Shown here one piece after another: positions 10,694 to 23,148 of a stretch of DNA of 64,000 bases. A program made the position numbers and the translations under genes. Location of the stretch: positions 12,474,768-12,538,767 of the forward strand of contig JAMKCF010000018.1 in NCBI GenBank assembly GCA_023634235.1, in the 5' to 3' direction. Source of the stretch: Pisaster brevispinus (taxonomy: Eukaryota; Echinodermata; Asteroidea; Forcipulatida; Asteriidae). How positions within the stretch are numbered: the first letter of the stretch is position 1; every line of letters begins with the position of its first letter. The notes below the pieces were generated by a model, which was given only the letters and a program-made list of their open reading frames with translations, was not told the origin of the DNA and searched no databases.

Positions 10694-12714
10694 CAGTGTT
10701 TTAGCTAGGATTTGAAAAGTGGGTGTGCAAATCAAAAAACAGGGTGTGCAACTTTTTTTCACCAAAAATCCACACAGAGCACAGACCACAATTTTTTTTT
10801 TAAAATGAGACATTACTCAGTGTATGTAGGTACAGGCAACTCGCGTTTGTTTATTTCGATAACAAACCTGTGATTACCAATCAACACAAATTTTCAATGA
10901 TAGGCAAGGCTTCATTGTTTTTACTTCATATTTTAAAGCCTTGGCTTTAAAATGTAAAATGGCAAGAAATTATACACACACAACTTAAAAGTATTTCCTC
11001 TGTAATTGTTGAGTTTAGTTGGCTCATTTAAACCCTGTTCAGACATGCCAGATAAGAATTTGTTTGGAATATCAATCTCATTTAAAAGCAAGAGTTAAAA
11101 AACTAATATATTTGTAATCCCATATTATTGTCTACAACTACAAGTTTACTGCCTACACTTTTATGTCCTTAAATTTCACAATTTATTTTAATCTTTTTGC
11201 AAATTGAAGACTACCTAAAAATGGTTGGTTGCTGTTTTTAATGTTCTAAATAAAATGTTTTGTATAGTCCAATTATTTTAACATGTTCGAATTTTTCGAG
11301 AGAGAGAGAGAGATCTTTTTTTATGTTTCAATGCAACCATGCCATAACAGCAGGGACTATGTCAAGTCTATGTATTGAACAGCGCACGTGCGAAACACAC
11401 GATCGGTTGTGCGGCACCTAAATGTCGCCCGACCTAAATGAGTTTCTCCACGTTACGATACGATATCGACATCGGTTTTGGATATGTCGAATTATCGTGA
11501 TTATCGCGATATTTTATTTAAAAGGAAGACGTTGATGGTGCCGTGCCGATCCGCTCAACCCTATTGGGTTTGGATGCCGCATTTTCAAATTCACAGTACG
11601 AATCTTGAATGTGCAAAAAAAAAAAATTGCGGATTTAATGAACATAGGGAAGGAAACTGACTTGTCAGTTTACGTCTTCCCATCTAGCCATGGTGGTCTC
11701 TCTTCATCGAGAGTATCGCTGAAATAAGACACAGGCCGACGAACACGCTTGGCGCAGGCTGATTGGCTGCTTTCCGATTGACCGCTTTCCAATTGGCCAA
11801 ATGGTGTGAATATTTATGACGTAATGCTTTGCGCAGTGCTGCCATCCCATAGTAGTATCTACCACCTCGATCCCGCGGATGTTCTATCCGCCGCTACCGT
11901 TCCTTGTGCGGTATACTTTATCGTTAGGGGCCGAAGGAACGGCGAGTTGCAGTGGTTACGAACCTGCAGGGGAAATTCCCTCGGTGAGAAATCACCAGGT
12001 TGGGAAACGTCAGGTGCACTGAAAAATACATGTGTCTATGTAACGTGTATGGTTGTGTAGCGATGTCATTGAACGAATCGGAATTAAAAATCGAGGCAAC
12101 AGCTTTTAGAGATCGCATCGTCCGATCGTGGAGATCGAAAACATGAATTAATTGAGTCGGAACCAGTGATAAAAAAAACTCTCCAAAATGTAAGGTGTTC
12201 TGTTTTCATGGAATCTGGATGTTAATTCAGTGTTTTATCCCAGCGGTTTGTATGAGATAAAACTGGTTTTTTTCGCGTTTCTTCGACTTCATCTTTCCGA
12301 ATTCCCTCTGTGTTTCGTCGTATAACAAAGACCGTGGAAGTTTACTTACATGAAGGAAAGGTATGGTTCCCTCTGTTCATTCTGCCACGGGGTGCTACGG
12401 ATCCACATAAATAATACTTACAAAACCCAAGGTACCCGTTTAAATTTCACATGCAGGGACTTGCGTCTTGGGGGGATCGGAGTCGACAATGGTTTTCTGT
12501 CTTTCTTTCTTTTATATTATTTATTTTTTTCAATACATTTTTCTTATGGTTGTTTTAAAATGGGAAATATTACAGCACATATTTTATAGATTTTAGACAA
12601 AAGCAGTGCACGGCCTGGATTACAGCCACCAAGCCGTGCTTGAAAAAATGGGCCGTGTTTTCAGAAAACTGGCCGTGCAAAACACGGCTGCACGGCTCGC
12701 TAGCTAAAACACTG
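10694..12714. mobile_element. hAT-type non-autonomous DNA transposon
   Basis: The termini are CAGTGTTTTAGCTAG at 10694-10708 and the inverse CTAGCTAAAACACTG at 12700-12714. ACTTGGCC is duplicated exactly on both sides (10686-10693 and 12715-12722). An 8-bp duplication with CAGTG termini is characteristic of the hAT superfamily. The subterminal regions carry short GTGTGCAA and CCGTGCAAAA motifs. Internal ORFs are short and unlike hAT transposases, so the copy is non-autonomous. Length is 2021 bp. Confidence 0.87.
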
Positions 12715-14174
12715 ACTTGGCCATATATTAAGAGCACCTCAGGGGCCATTCAAAATGTTCAATGTTTTAAAATTTCAACTTTTTTTCCAAAGTTTTTTGA
12801 CCCACCCACCCACCCCTAATTTCGAGTATAAAACATTGATTTGTTATGCAGTATTAAAAATAAAACTACATGTGGTTTGCATTGTGCATGTACTTGCATA
12901 TAGTACTTTTACTTGTGTGCGCTGCATGGATGTTAATAATGCACATTCAGGCCTCGCACCGGACCGCAGGCCCAGTTATTTTAGCCCTGGGCTAAAACTT
13001 TCATCAACTTTTGTTGTGACCAAAACCCGTGAAGATTGGTGCCAAGTTCAGAGGCCAGCTATGCGTTAGATTTTTCAACCCCCCTTAAAAATATTTTGTA
13101 TTACTCCGAAATTAACAGAATCGCCACCCGAAAAAAAAACTTGCTCCGGGGAAGAAAAAAAAATAGGCTAAATACAAAATTGTGCAGAATTTTTTTTTGT
13201 GGAGGATTTTTTTTCAAAATGCAAGAAAAACCTCTCCAGTATACTTCGAACTCACATAAGGTACACAGGAGATGTTGCTGGTTAATGTGGAGGTACGATT
13301 GTGTCAGATTATTTCCCACAAGAAAATTAATTTCCGGCTAAAATGATGTGCAAAATCCTCCGCTCATGACTTCTACCTGTTGTGTTGAGTCTATGACGTG
13401 GGGCGCATTCAACAAATTTGCTAATCGGATTGGGACAAACTTGTGCGCAATTCGCGTTTTGCGCTCTGCTGAATTGCCGAATTGTCAGCTGAATCTGGTG
13501 AGAGAGCAAAAGCGTGCGCAATCTGCAAATTCGCGCTCTGTTTGTATGCCAGCCCAAGTTGATAATTCTGAAAAACTGCGTGCAATCTGATGATCGTCCA
13601 TTGTGCCGAATCGCCGTACCCCTAATGGTGTTTCACATAATGGGCCACGCACATGGCGTTTCACATAATAGTGAGTCACGCTGTACAGTTTATAATGTAC
13701 TTGTACACATTGTACCTAGGGTCATCATGCGCATATAGGAACGCTGGTAGGCACTACGCAGGCAAGTCAAACGATCTAGCTTTTTTCCGTTTTTTTTTTT
13801 TTTTATGAAAAGTGAATTTCGATTAATAATTGTTTGAAAAAGAGGCTTTTGACCCACCCACCCACTAATTCGAAAAATTTTTTGAATGGCCCCTTAGAAC
13901 GGCCCTTTTAAACTTTTTACAAACTTTTGGGTGTCACTACCATTACCAACAGAAAACTTTATTTTTAATACGTTGAGCCTGATGATGATGATACAGGATT
14001 TCAGAACAGAGCTTCTAGTACCTGTGGAATTCGCCTGTCTCTGTAAGCAGGAATCAAAATAGCGAATTAAAAAAGCATGTTGATTGAAAGTATGATTGCA
14101 CGATATAGGCCCTACCCCTACTGCTTAAAAATATTTAAAATAATTTCTTTCCATGAGGCTTTCTGTTCAATGAG

Positions 14175-14212
14175 CGTGGGTCAATGATCAGCCGTTACAT
14201 AACTGCTTTTCA
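14175..14212. repeat. Direct repeat, copy 1 (partner about 15265-15305)
   Basis: GGGTCAAT(G/T)ATCAGCCG followed by TTACATAACTGCTTT occurs upstream of the KLHL coding start and again inside its first intron, with related flanks. It is probably a dispersed repeat; a regulatory role cannot be judged from sequence. Confidence 0.6.
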
Positions 14213-14604
14213 ACTAATGTACCTATTATGTTAAGTCACATGAGATGTACATTATTTTACAAAAGGGAATGTAATGTTCAAAAGCATTGGAGATGGGCAC
14301 ATAACTGTGTGCAACTGTGCTAAGTGTATGTGTTGGGTTTGAGTTTGGTTTAAGGATTTACATTTGAAAAAAAGTACAATTTAAACCAAACTAAGATACC
14401 TTCAAATTTGATTTGATCAAGGAACAGATATAAGAGCACTTTTGAGGTGTAGCAGAGTCAATCATTTGTTGATTGAGGAATGGACTACACATACAAGTAA
14501 TACCCAAATATACTGTATTTTCCAATGCTGTTTTTTCCAATGCTGAAAGAAAACTACAACTTTTCATAACAATACCTGTTTTATTTTGTTCATATTTTTT
14601 TCAG

Positions 14605-14874
14605 ATAATGATGGCAGCAGTAACAGAAACAAAATTTGATTATAAGAGTGAAGACAGTTTAAATGGACTACGTTCCAGCAAAGACACTGATGTTATCCGG
14701 TATGCAGACTCTAGCCATGGAAATATGCTGCTAGCTGAGTTAAGTCAGTTGCGCTTTGAGAGACTCCTGACAGATATTACACTACAAGTTGGTCAACAGA
14801 AGTTTGCCTGTCATCGTAACATACTTGCAGCATGTAGTCCATACTTTAAGGCAATGTTCACCGGTAGCATGCAG
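14605..14874 (+). CDS. KLHL gene, first coding exon
   Basis: The acceptor is tttttttcag at 14604 and the donor CAG/gtatag at 14875. Two adjacent ATG codons lie at 14608 and 14611. The exon codes for residues 1-89 and the first half of the BTB domain and ends in phase 0. An acceptor directly before the ATG implies a spliced 5' leader whose first exon was not identified. Confidence 0.9.
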
Positions 14875-17800
14875 GTATAGTACTGTACATGAACATCATA
14901 ATTACAGGATCCTTTGGTCACCTTTGGAGGACACAGTAGCACACAAAACTCATGCAGCACTCAGGGGTGGGCTTATAAACTGGTATTCAAGCTGCTGTGC
15001 ATGTTGGCAATGGTCATGTCAACATGCCATGTGTTTTGAGACACTGTAGCGGAATTGGTGTATACATGCAACTGTTTCATTGAGTCCATGGGGTCAAGTT
15101 TCAGTTGCCCCGGGCAAAAGGCACTGCAAACAATGACTGGATTTTACTCTTTGCATAGATTTGTGCCTAATTGCTAATATCCAAGACCTGTTCCTTTCAC
15201 ATAAAGATGGATTATACTGTATTGTCATAAGGCCTTTCACCTCTTCTGGGATGCTGTCTGTTCTGTCTGGGCTTGGGTCAATTATCAGCCGTTACATAAC
15301 TGCTTTCCAACAGTCTGTTTGTGCTTCAGAAGCTTGACCACAACAATAAAATGAGTAATTAAAATCAGTAAATGTCTCCATTAAAAAATGTCTGTATATG
15401 GGAGTCCAAACTGAGTTTGTTTGACAACAAAATTATTAATGCTAGAAAGTTTTTTTTTTTAAATGAAAATAATCACGCACAGGAGGTAATGGGAAAATTA
15501 TTGTTAATCTCGAAGTGAACTGGTTAAAGTTTTGCAGGTAATATTGGTCCCAACAGTATATTTGACGATTTTTGTATATGTGGGCAATTTAATTACAAGT
15601 TTTAGAAATGAAAACAACTTTTACTGGGGGAAGACGTATCACACAAAATTTTCACAAACAAGAAAAAGGATGCCTGGTCAGCCCATTTTATAGTTGGAAT
15701 GCCACTGAAAGATACAAACCAGAACTGGGTTTTTTGTACACTCTTTTTCACCCAGTGCCTTCAGTTGTTTTCCATCTGGTAAAGCATCAGCATTGGCCCT
15801 TTTATTTGTATTCAAAACATTTTTAAAAATGAGATATCACCTAACATGATAAGGCCGGCAGCCACTTCAAGATGAGGGTTACACTTAACTGATTTGGGCT
15901 GTCGACCCAAATCAACTGTCACCTGGGCCATGTTGCCACCTACATGTACTCCTGACGCTGAAACAGGGTTACCTCCTTCACAGTCTGTAAGGATGTAGGC
16001 AAGGGTATCATCCACTAGGAGCCTGGTTGGCAGAGCAGAGTGCACTACCTTCCCAACTGTTTACGAAGCAATTATGGTTAAGTGCCTTGCTCAAGGGTAC
16101 AAGTGTCATGACCAGGGTTCGAACCCACACTCTGCTGCTGACAGTAGTAGAGCTTGGGAATAGTGAACTAGACCACTGGGCCATGTCACGCCATCTTTCT
16201 TCATGGTTGTTGCAGTACATTTCTCTTGTTCAATCTACGTGCTGATGTTATCACATTACAATAACAATAACAGGCCTTCTTTTATATTGTAGGAATCTCG
16301 GTGTGATGTAATTACTCTACAAGATATGGAGCCTACTTCATTAAAGCTTATATTGGAGTTTGCGTATACAGGAGCTTTGAGTCTCCACAATGAGTGTGTG
16401 CAGAGTGTATTTGCTGCTGCCAATCTCCTACAAGTGGCTCCTGTCATTCACTTCTGTGCTGAATACATGGAGAAAAACCTTCATGTTATCAACTGTGTTG
16501 ATATGTACCAATTGGCTTGTATATATTGCTGTGCAAGCTTGAAAGAAGCAGCATGGGATTATCTCAATTATCATATCCAGGTAAGATTACAGCTTTGGAT
16601 TAGCCCTTGTATCGCAGGTAGGAAAACAGCGTTCAGCTTGATCTCAGTTGTCATATCTACAGATGTGTAGGACTTCTACATTGGGAGAACAATGGCATGA
16701 GTGAAATGAAAATAAATTGAATGAAAATAAATTGATTTTTCCAAACATCAACAATGCAATGATACTAGTGTACTAGAAATATAATTAAAACAGAATAACA
16801 AGTTTCTACATGTATACCACCTGTGTAACCGTGTTGTTCCTTATGGCATCTAAAATGGTGTACCCTCGGAAAACCTGATATTTGCCAAAATCTACTGGCA
16901 GACAGCGCATCAAAATAGCGTGCCTGAAATATATAGCGTGTTTTCTATGAGTGAAAGTCCAGCACATACAGCGAGCTGCATGTATTGCGTAATTTTGCTG
17001 AGAAAGACCAAAAACAAAACAAAAATGTAAATGGCGTTTATGTAAATTATAAACTTGCTGTATTTTTTGCAGTTAGTGAGGGGCGAATTGGAAGCAGGAA
17101 TCGGGACATTGTTTATTTCTATGATACCGTGCGTCTTTTACGACTGGTAAACTAGCCTGGCTGTGTGTCCCTATTAGTGGGTAAATTACTTGGGTAATGC
17201 AAACAATCATGAATTGCGCATCGCGATCACTGTGTGTGTGCCATAGTTTTATGCTGTGTTCGTGTTATCATTCCATACACTTGTTGTTATACGCATTTAC
17301 ATCGATGGTTAGCTGAAAGCGATTCAGCACAGCCGAGGCATGGCGAGGGGACACTATTTTGTGCTCCATAGACGACAGCAATGGTGGCAAGCTCGCTGTT
17401 CTCTGTCTTAACATTCATGGTATTAGTATCCTAGTGTCAATTGTTTTAATTGTCAAACAATCTGGGTAGAATTGGTTTACTCCATTATATTGGAATCATG
17501 GGTTTCATATCCAGGTAGGATTTAAATTTGAAATAAAAATAAATAAACCCCACAGTGAAACACTAAAAAATAAACAACTACATGTACCATGGGGGTGTGT
17601 GAAAAAGTCCAGTGGGGATGTGAGTGGGATTACGCCACCCAATATTTTTGTTTTTATCGCAAGTGCCATTCACTTTCTTCAAACATTTTGCGTCTGTTTA
17701 GGTGCCAACAATGTACATTATGCCACCACTTCATAGGTGTGCTAAATTGATGCAAACTGAAATTTGAATTTGTTCTTCAATGAAAATATGAAGTTGTCTT

Positions 17801-19122
17801 CAATGAAAAATTTCTCGCCATGCCACAGGTGAGACCAACAAAGGCGTACCTTCGATTAACTCTGTATGTTATTTGTTATAAAACAGGATGTGATAATGGA
17901 ACCTCAGTTAGTTCATGCTAGTCTGGACGTAATGCAGGACTTAGTACAGAGTAATAAACTCAATGCTCCATCTGAAGATGTTGTACTCCAAATGGTTCTG
18001 AAATGGGTACACTGGGATTCTGTCACAAGATCAGTGCACTTTCCAACCTTACTACAAAGCATCCGCTTACAGCAGATTCCTTGTGGGACATTGCAAGGAT
18101 TGATGGAAGTGAATACAACCCAAGAAATGAAGTGTATACTTAAAGATGTTATGAAGAAAATGAAGAAAGAGGTCACACTCCAACATGATTTGAATGAAGT
18201 CAAACAAAGACCAGAACAACGTTTAGGTATGACTGCTCAGAATGTTGTACTATTGATGGGGCGTTCCAATAGAGAGCACACTTTATGCTGTTACCATCCA
18301 CCATCCAAAGCAAGTTTTTTTATCGACTTGCCACCAGTGTGCCGTACATTTGGAGCTAAGCTAGCTGTCACAGATACCAATGACATGTATCTGGCTACAG
18401 ATGATTATCGTGAGAAGAGTGTGTTTCGCTACAATCATGTACAGGCAAAGTGGGTTGAAATTTCCCCCATGCTACAAGGACGATCAAGTTTCTCCCTTGT
18501 TGCCATCAATGGAAACATTTTTGCATTAGGAGGATTGAATGATTGGGAGATATTAAGAAGTGTGGAATGGTATGATCCAGCTAGAGATGAATGGCAGTTT
18601 GCAAGTTCAATGCCTCGTAATGTTATAGATTTCAGTGCAGCTGCTTATCACAATATGATCTACTTGTTTTCTGGAAGCCGTACCATGAGTTATCACACTC
18701 AAACTGATACTTGGGTTGCTACCCTTCCACCCATGCCAACACCACGCTTACAAGTTGCTTGTACAACAAATGGATCAGAAATCTGGTTGATTGGAGGTTT
18801 CCTAGCTCAGAGTAGCTCGGAGGTTCCAACCGTCAATGTAGAGTCCTTTAGACCAGAAAGCAATACTTGGACTAAGAGAGTCCCTTTACCAAGTCTATTG
18901 AGATTCTGTTCTGCAGTGAGTTACCATCCTGGAGGTAGATTGTATTTATGTGGTATGTGGTGTGGTGTTCATGAAATGGGTCTTAATATACCTATGCAGC
19001 TCAGCTCCCAGTTTGATCTGTATGACTTTGAAGAATTGTCCAATTGTTGGGCTGATATTGCATTTGATATTCCTCTGCAAGATGTGCAGTCATGTGCAAC
19101 TGCAAGGGTATTCCAAAGATGA
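14605..19122 (+). CDS. BTB-BACK-Kelch (KLHL family) protein, complete, three coding exons
   Basis: Exons 14605-14874, 16293-16580 and 17887-19122 join without frame change into 596 aa, close to the usual KLHL length. The BTB domain is at about residues 45-160 (LLTDITLQVGQQKFACHRNI, SPYFKAMFTGSM, LEFAYTGAL). The BACK domain is at about 163-270 (VDMYQLACIYCCAS, VLKWVHWD). Kelch repeats fill about 310-590 (FALGGLNDWEILRSVEWYDP, WLIGGF, YDFEELSNCW). Family members bind CUL3 through BTB/BACK and recruit substrates through the propeller, so a ubiquitin-ligase adaptor role is inferred. Several kelch blades lack a canonical GG pair. The start is ATG at 14608, just after an acceptor, so an upstream non-coding exon probably exists. 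The subfamily number could not be assigned. Confidence 0.93.
15265..15310. repeat. Direct repeat, copy 2, in KLHL intron 1
   Basis: This is the second copy of the GTCAAT(G/T)ATCAGCCG motif followed by TTACATAACTGCTTT, about 1.1 kb downstream of the first and in the same direction. Confidence 0.6.
16015..16205 (-). mobile_element. tRNA-derived SINE in KLHL intron 1, minus orientation
   Basis: Read on the minus strand, it has an A box TGGCCCAGTGG (16173-16183) and a B box GGGTTCGAACCC (16115-16126), followed by CACTTGTACCC and TTGAGCAAGGCACTTAACC. That last block is shared with many animal tRNA SINEs. The head resembles a tRNA but lacks a full cloverleaf. Confidence 0.72.
16293..16580 (+). CDS. 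KLHL gene, second coding exon
   Basis: The acceptor is tatattgtag and the donor CAG/gtaaga. The 96 codons complete the BTB domain and begin the BACK domain. The phase is 0 at both ends, so this exon could be skipped without changing the frame, although that would remove half of the BTB fold. Confidence 0.92.
17887..19122 (+). CDS. KLHL gene, third coding exon
   Basis: The acceptor is tataaaacag. The 411 codons and TGA at 19120-19122 carry most of the BACK domain and the whole Kelch propeller in one exon. Candidate polyadenylation signals AATAAA lie at 19317-19322 and 19484-19489. Confidence 0.93.
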   Translation, partial: DVIMEPQLVHASLDVMQDLVQSNKLNAPSEDVVLQMVLKWVHWDSVTRSVHFPTLLQSIRLQQIPCGTLQGLMEVNTTQEMKCILKDVMKKMKKEVTLQHDLNEVKQRPEQRLGMTAQNVVLLMGRSNREHTLCCYHPPSKASFFIDLPPVCRTFGAKLAVTDTNDMYLATDDYREKSVFRYNHVQAKWVEISPMLQGRSSFSLVAINGNIFALGGLNDWEILRSVEWYDPARDEWQFASSMPRNVIDFSAAAYHNMIYLFSGSRTMSYHTQTDTWVATLPPMPTPRLQVACTTNGSEIWLIGGFLAQSSSEVPTVNVESFRPESNTWTKRVPLPSLLRFCSAVSYHPGGRLYLCGMWCGVHEMGLNIPMQLSSQFDLYDFEELSNCWADIAFDIPLQDVQSCATARVFQR

Positions 19123-19316
19123 CCCTTGCAACATCAATAGTGTATCATATTTAATCCGATGTTAAAATCTCATTACTGTATAGCCAAAATCATGTCTTTA
19201 AACTGCAAAATTATGATGGATTATCATAAATAATTGGATGATATGATTTTCCTAGAGAAGAAAAACAGGTAACCTTACATGTATGCTGTTGGGTAGCTTG
19301 TTTAATTATTTTGTTT

Positions 19317-19489
19317 AATAAAGAGTCATTTCAATATTTGGATTTATCATACATGTACATGTACATGTACATGTAGTACTGCATTGACATCCAGTAGAAG
19401 TGGAATATGGTACAGATGTGACTTCAAATGTTTATCACAAATGCTTGTGAGCACTGTTTTGTTGCAAACTTTTGCGGAAGCAAAATAAA
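19317..19489 (+). terminator. Candidate polyadenylation signals of the KLHL gene
   Basis: AATAAA occurs at 19317-19322 and again at 19484-19489, 195 and 362 bases after the KLHL stop codon, which fits an ordinary 3' UTR. A short TACATG repeat lies between them at about 19351-19374. Confidence 0.5.
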
Positions 19490-20569
19490 GCCCAGTTTGT
19501 GTTGCATTTTGTGAATGTCACCGTTTTTAAAAGCAAAGGTTTGAACGGTCAGTCTGATTTTAATTTGGTTGTTATTTACCAGTCTTATCTTATAGATTAG
19601 CTGAATGTATTCAATTATAACAGTTATAGGGTTGACCTACATGTGCCATTTTAATCACTGGGTCTCAATTTGAAAGATTTCATGAACCACCCTTGTCATT
19701 TCACATAACAATAATACTAACACATTCTTCTATTGTGCGTTTGAGATCCAATAGAACTTTTATATAATGATAAACAATTTGGATTATATAACACTCAAGA
19801 AAAATACTCAAAATCTGCGAAAAACATTTACATACCAAAAAATACCCAACCCAAGTTTGTCAAAACCAATCTGTGAGGGCGTGTGAAGTGAAAAGTTTTG
19901 TGTTGCAGAATTAAATTAACACTGCAGTGCACTGTGAAATCAGTCAGAGGTATCTCTGAAATTATGATACAAGCTCGTCAGGAGTACGATGACTAGAGCA
20001 GGCTAGTCAAAATGTTTTGACCAATTAAGAACTAACTCCGCAGCAGTGAAGTTAATAACCAAAGTCCCCTTGATCCACTAAGCGAAAGTAGTACGCAGGA
20101 CAGTTCTTTACAGAACAAAGTACCTGAAGTCTCCTGAATTTCGAATTCCGTTATCTATTCCGTGGCAGTAAAATAAAATGCAAGAATTTCCCAAAGAACA
20201 AATCTACACAGCAAAGTACATTTGTGTAGATACACATGGTCTTACCGCAAACCATGTACCCCAAAGTATACAGTTTAGAAGTGTCATCCTGCATGAACAG
20301 GAAATTAGGCTACTGAAACATTGTTTGTTTCACTTAACCCTTCGGGTTGGTATTCAAAAATGTTTTGTGTCTCTGCTTAGTATTATTTTTCAGAACTTTT
20401 TTGAGCTTTTAGAGTAAACATTTTCTTATGGTTGTCACAAGGAAACCTTCACTTGACAACATAGACCATCATAATAAGCACCAGTTTTTGTTCTCTTTCG
20501 AGAAAATATGAGTATTGCCTACCCTAAATAATGTATGTACTTGGGGTGGGCAATTCAACAATTCCGAGT

Positions 20570-20782
20570 GCAATTTCAACACCCCTAGGTTGGCATTAGC
20601 CAAGGACTCTGGTTATCACCCCATTTCAACCTTCCAGTTTGCAGCAACATGGAAAATGTGGAACAAAATGTTAACAATGTGTTTGCATTTTGTTACACAC
20701 TTCCCAAGTTGCTGCAAACTGGACGGTTAAAATGGGGTGATGACCAGAGTCCTTTTAGCATTACTAGGGAGGTTTAAATTGC
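20570..20782. repeat. 213-bp foldback MITE
   Basis: GCAATTTCAACACCCCTAGG at the left and the inverse of CCTAGGGAGG-like sequence with AAATTGC at the right bound two arms of about 80 bp. The arms share AAGGACTCTGG, ATCACCCCATTT and CCAGTTTGCAGCAAC in inverse order around a centre near 20676. No clear target duplication was found. Confidence 0.8.
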
Positions 20783-20799
20783 ATTAAGGATTGTGTGAA

Positions 20800-22740
20800 C
20801 AGGCAAAACAAGTACAAGTATCATGACTTAACACTTATTAAAATTCAAGAATATAAAATTAATAAGATGCAATCCCACATCTTTCTGGAGAAGTGGAAAT
20901 CAATAAACTGTTGATAAACCATAAAAAAACCCCGGCTAGACTGAACTCATAGCAATATGGTTGATTGCTTCAGTTCTGGCTCTAGTACATGTACGTACAT
21001 GTGTAGCAAGAGCCAGAATCATATGTATGTATGTATGTAATTACTTAATTTATTAAATAATTTGGGGTTGAACTGAATTTATTTCTAACCCTGTATTTTA
21101 CCTTGTTTAGAGGGACATTTAGTTCTCCATTCTTTCTGAACTTCATTGTTATGAGTCTTCTTATCAGTCACCTAGATTACTGACATCTTCGCATTCATGG
21201 TTGATTGCTTGTAAACTTCTTATCCATGTCACATTTAATAAGCCTTTTGTGATCCAAAATGGTCATATTAGTGCTAGGTGCTGACCCCTTGCATGCCAAG
21301 GAATGCACTCCACATAATGCATGTCTACCATTTTTGCAATTGGGGAGTTGATTCCTTTGGTTACATTTTGACTCCCAAAGTGGTGGACAGAATACATACA
21401 GTGTAGGTGTGTGGAAGTGCACTATGGGTCGTGAAATGGGTCTACACAGTTATTTTAAAATTAAATTGGACACTTGCCATTTTTTTGAGTTTGCATCAAT
21501 CATGTTAGTAATTGTTACAATTTTGTAGACTCTTTCTAATGCATCCTACTGTATAAGTCTTGAGAGTCAAGACAGATTCTCAGCTTGAACAATGGATATA
21601 TGATATGGCTGGATCACTGAAATGGCATCTGCAGCCACAACCTTACATTGTCAGAATGACTAAGAAAAAATGTCCATGTGTCAGCCACATATAATGTGTA
21701 AAATTACAAATTCAAGAAAACAGAATAAGGACATTAATACTATTTCACTTTGGTTGTACCGTTGCTGGATTTGTGTGGCTTTGTGTTCTCTGATATGGCT
21801 GCACATTCCATGCACTTCCTCACAATTATGAAAAATTAAAAAGTAAATGTAAGTTAAGACAAACAAATAAAATAGACAATTCAATTCATGTTGACTTTAC
21901 TCTTTAGTTAATATAGATTGTAAGTGTCATATTCATGTGTTTTAATGTATTTTAAAGTTAATGTAATGGAGTGTGTTGTCATTTTGCTTGTGCTGTTTCA
22001 CTAACTCTGACAAACAAGAGAACAACTTGGGTTTAGACGCATCATCAATAAACTGTGTTTGTGTGTGACCTTTTGAAAATATAGACATCTAAAATATAAA
22101 AGATGATTATGTCTTCTTGTTTGGAACATTTTCCAGAAAGCCCTTGACCAATGCCTCTTTCCTTTTGATACATTGTCTAGCTATTTCTCTTTCTAAAATA
22201 AATTAGAGGATTCTGGGACGCTATTAACACCTTTGTGTTTTCTTTCAAGCACCTGCTTTGACCCCAGGAAAGGAATGGCTTGATCAGAAACAAATGTTAA
22301 ATGAATGTGATTTCACTCAACTCAGTTATAATATTTTATCAGCACACATTTTTGAGGCAACATTTTTTAATAGACCGATCCATTAAACAATCACAATCCA
22401 ACACTTTTTCTTGTGCTTTCTTTTTTAAAAGTTATTAATTCTAATTAATGAAAAAATACTGCCTACACATGCAACTGTACATGTATACAATCTATGCAGC
22501 GTAAAACAAAACAGAGCAAAACAAAACTTGTGGTTTATACAATAACAAAACTGGTCTGATCACAAATTACTGAAATTAATTGATAAATAATGCTAAAATT
22601 CCAAATGACTCATTTACCCTTTTAACAAACTCAATCCTCCGTTCTTTATTTGCCAAGAGTCATGCAACATATTCCTGCATGCAATGTTATGAATACAATT
22701 CCATTACATCGCACTAATCCGGTTTCATTGGCATTAAACA
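20800..22740. other. Intergenic stretch between convergent genes
   Basis: AT-rich sequence with short simple repeats (TACATG near 20985-21003, GTAT units near 21020) and only short ORFs of random appearance. I see no gene or element with definable ends. Confidence 0.45.
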
Positions 22741-22744
22741 ACTG

Positions 22745-22975
22745 GGAATATGTCTATTCCCTCTGGACAGGATGCCAGTCCATTGCAGGTTACTCCCAAG
22801 CTCTTGGCTGGTAACCATTTGTACTCCTGGGTGGAGAGAAGCAATTATGATAAAGTGCCTTGCTCAAGGACACAAGTGTCGCCACTGACCAGGCCAGGAT
22901 TCGAACCCACATTCTGTAAATTACCGAACTTGATTCCACTGCCCTAGGCTGCTCGGCCACGACACCTCTAGAGGG
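22745..22975 (-). mobile_element. tRNA-derived SINE, minus orientation
   Basis: Read on the minus strand, there is an A box TGGCCGAGCAG (22949-22959), a B box GGGTTCGAATCC (22898-22909), then GACACTTGTGTCC and TTGAGCAAGGCACTTTATC. The edges carry inverse ATTCCCTCT / AGAGGGAAT words at about 22755 and 22970, which may be chance or a composite end. Confidence 0.72.
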
Positions 22976-23005
22976 AATTAAGGTCAGAGAAAGTACTGAG
23001 TAGTA

Positions 23006-23148
23006 TAGACTGTGCAAGTCTCGCGCATATTCGAACATTGGGATCCGTTAAAGCGCGTGAGTTTGTTTCTTTAACACGTTAAAGCAATGTACGTTGGACC
23101 ACAGTGGTCCCAAAAATGTTCGAATACGCGCGAGACTTGCACGGTCTA
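23006..23148. repeat. 143-bp foldback MITE
   Basis: TAGACTGTGCAAGTCTCGCG at the left is answered in inverse by CGCGCGAGACTTGCACGGTC at the right. The arms continue with ATTCGAACATT in inverse orientation, and the centre holds GTTAAAGC and CACGTTAAAGC words. The ends begin TAGAC and end GTCTA. Confidence 0.8.

Noticed and set aside
13036..13738. Cluster of overlapping short ORFs on both strands
   Set aside because: Mutually overlapping in several frames with no conserved motif; probably chance.
12738..13899. Possible element bounded by GGGGCCATTCAAAA and its inverse
   Set aside because: The inverse words are present, but the ACCCACCCACCCAC tract beside them is in direct orientation at both sides and no target duplication was found, so the ends are not convincing.
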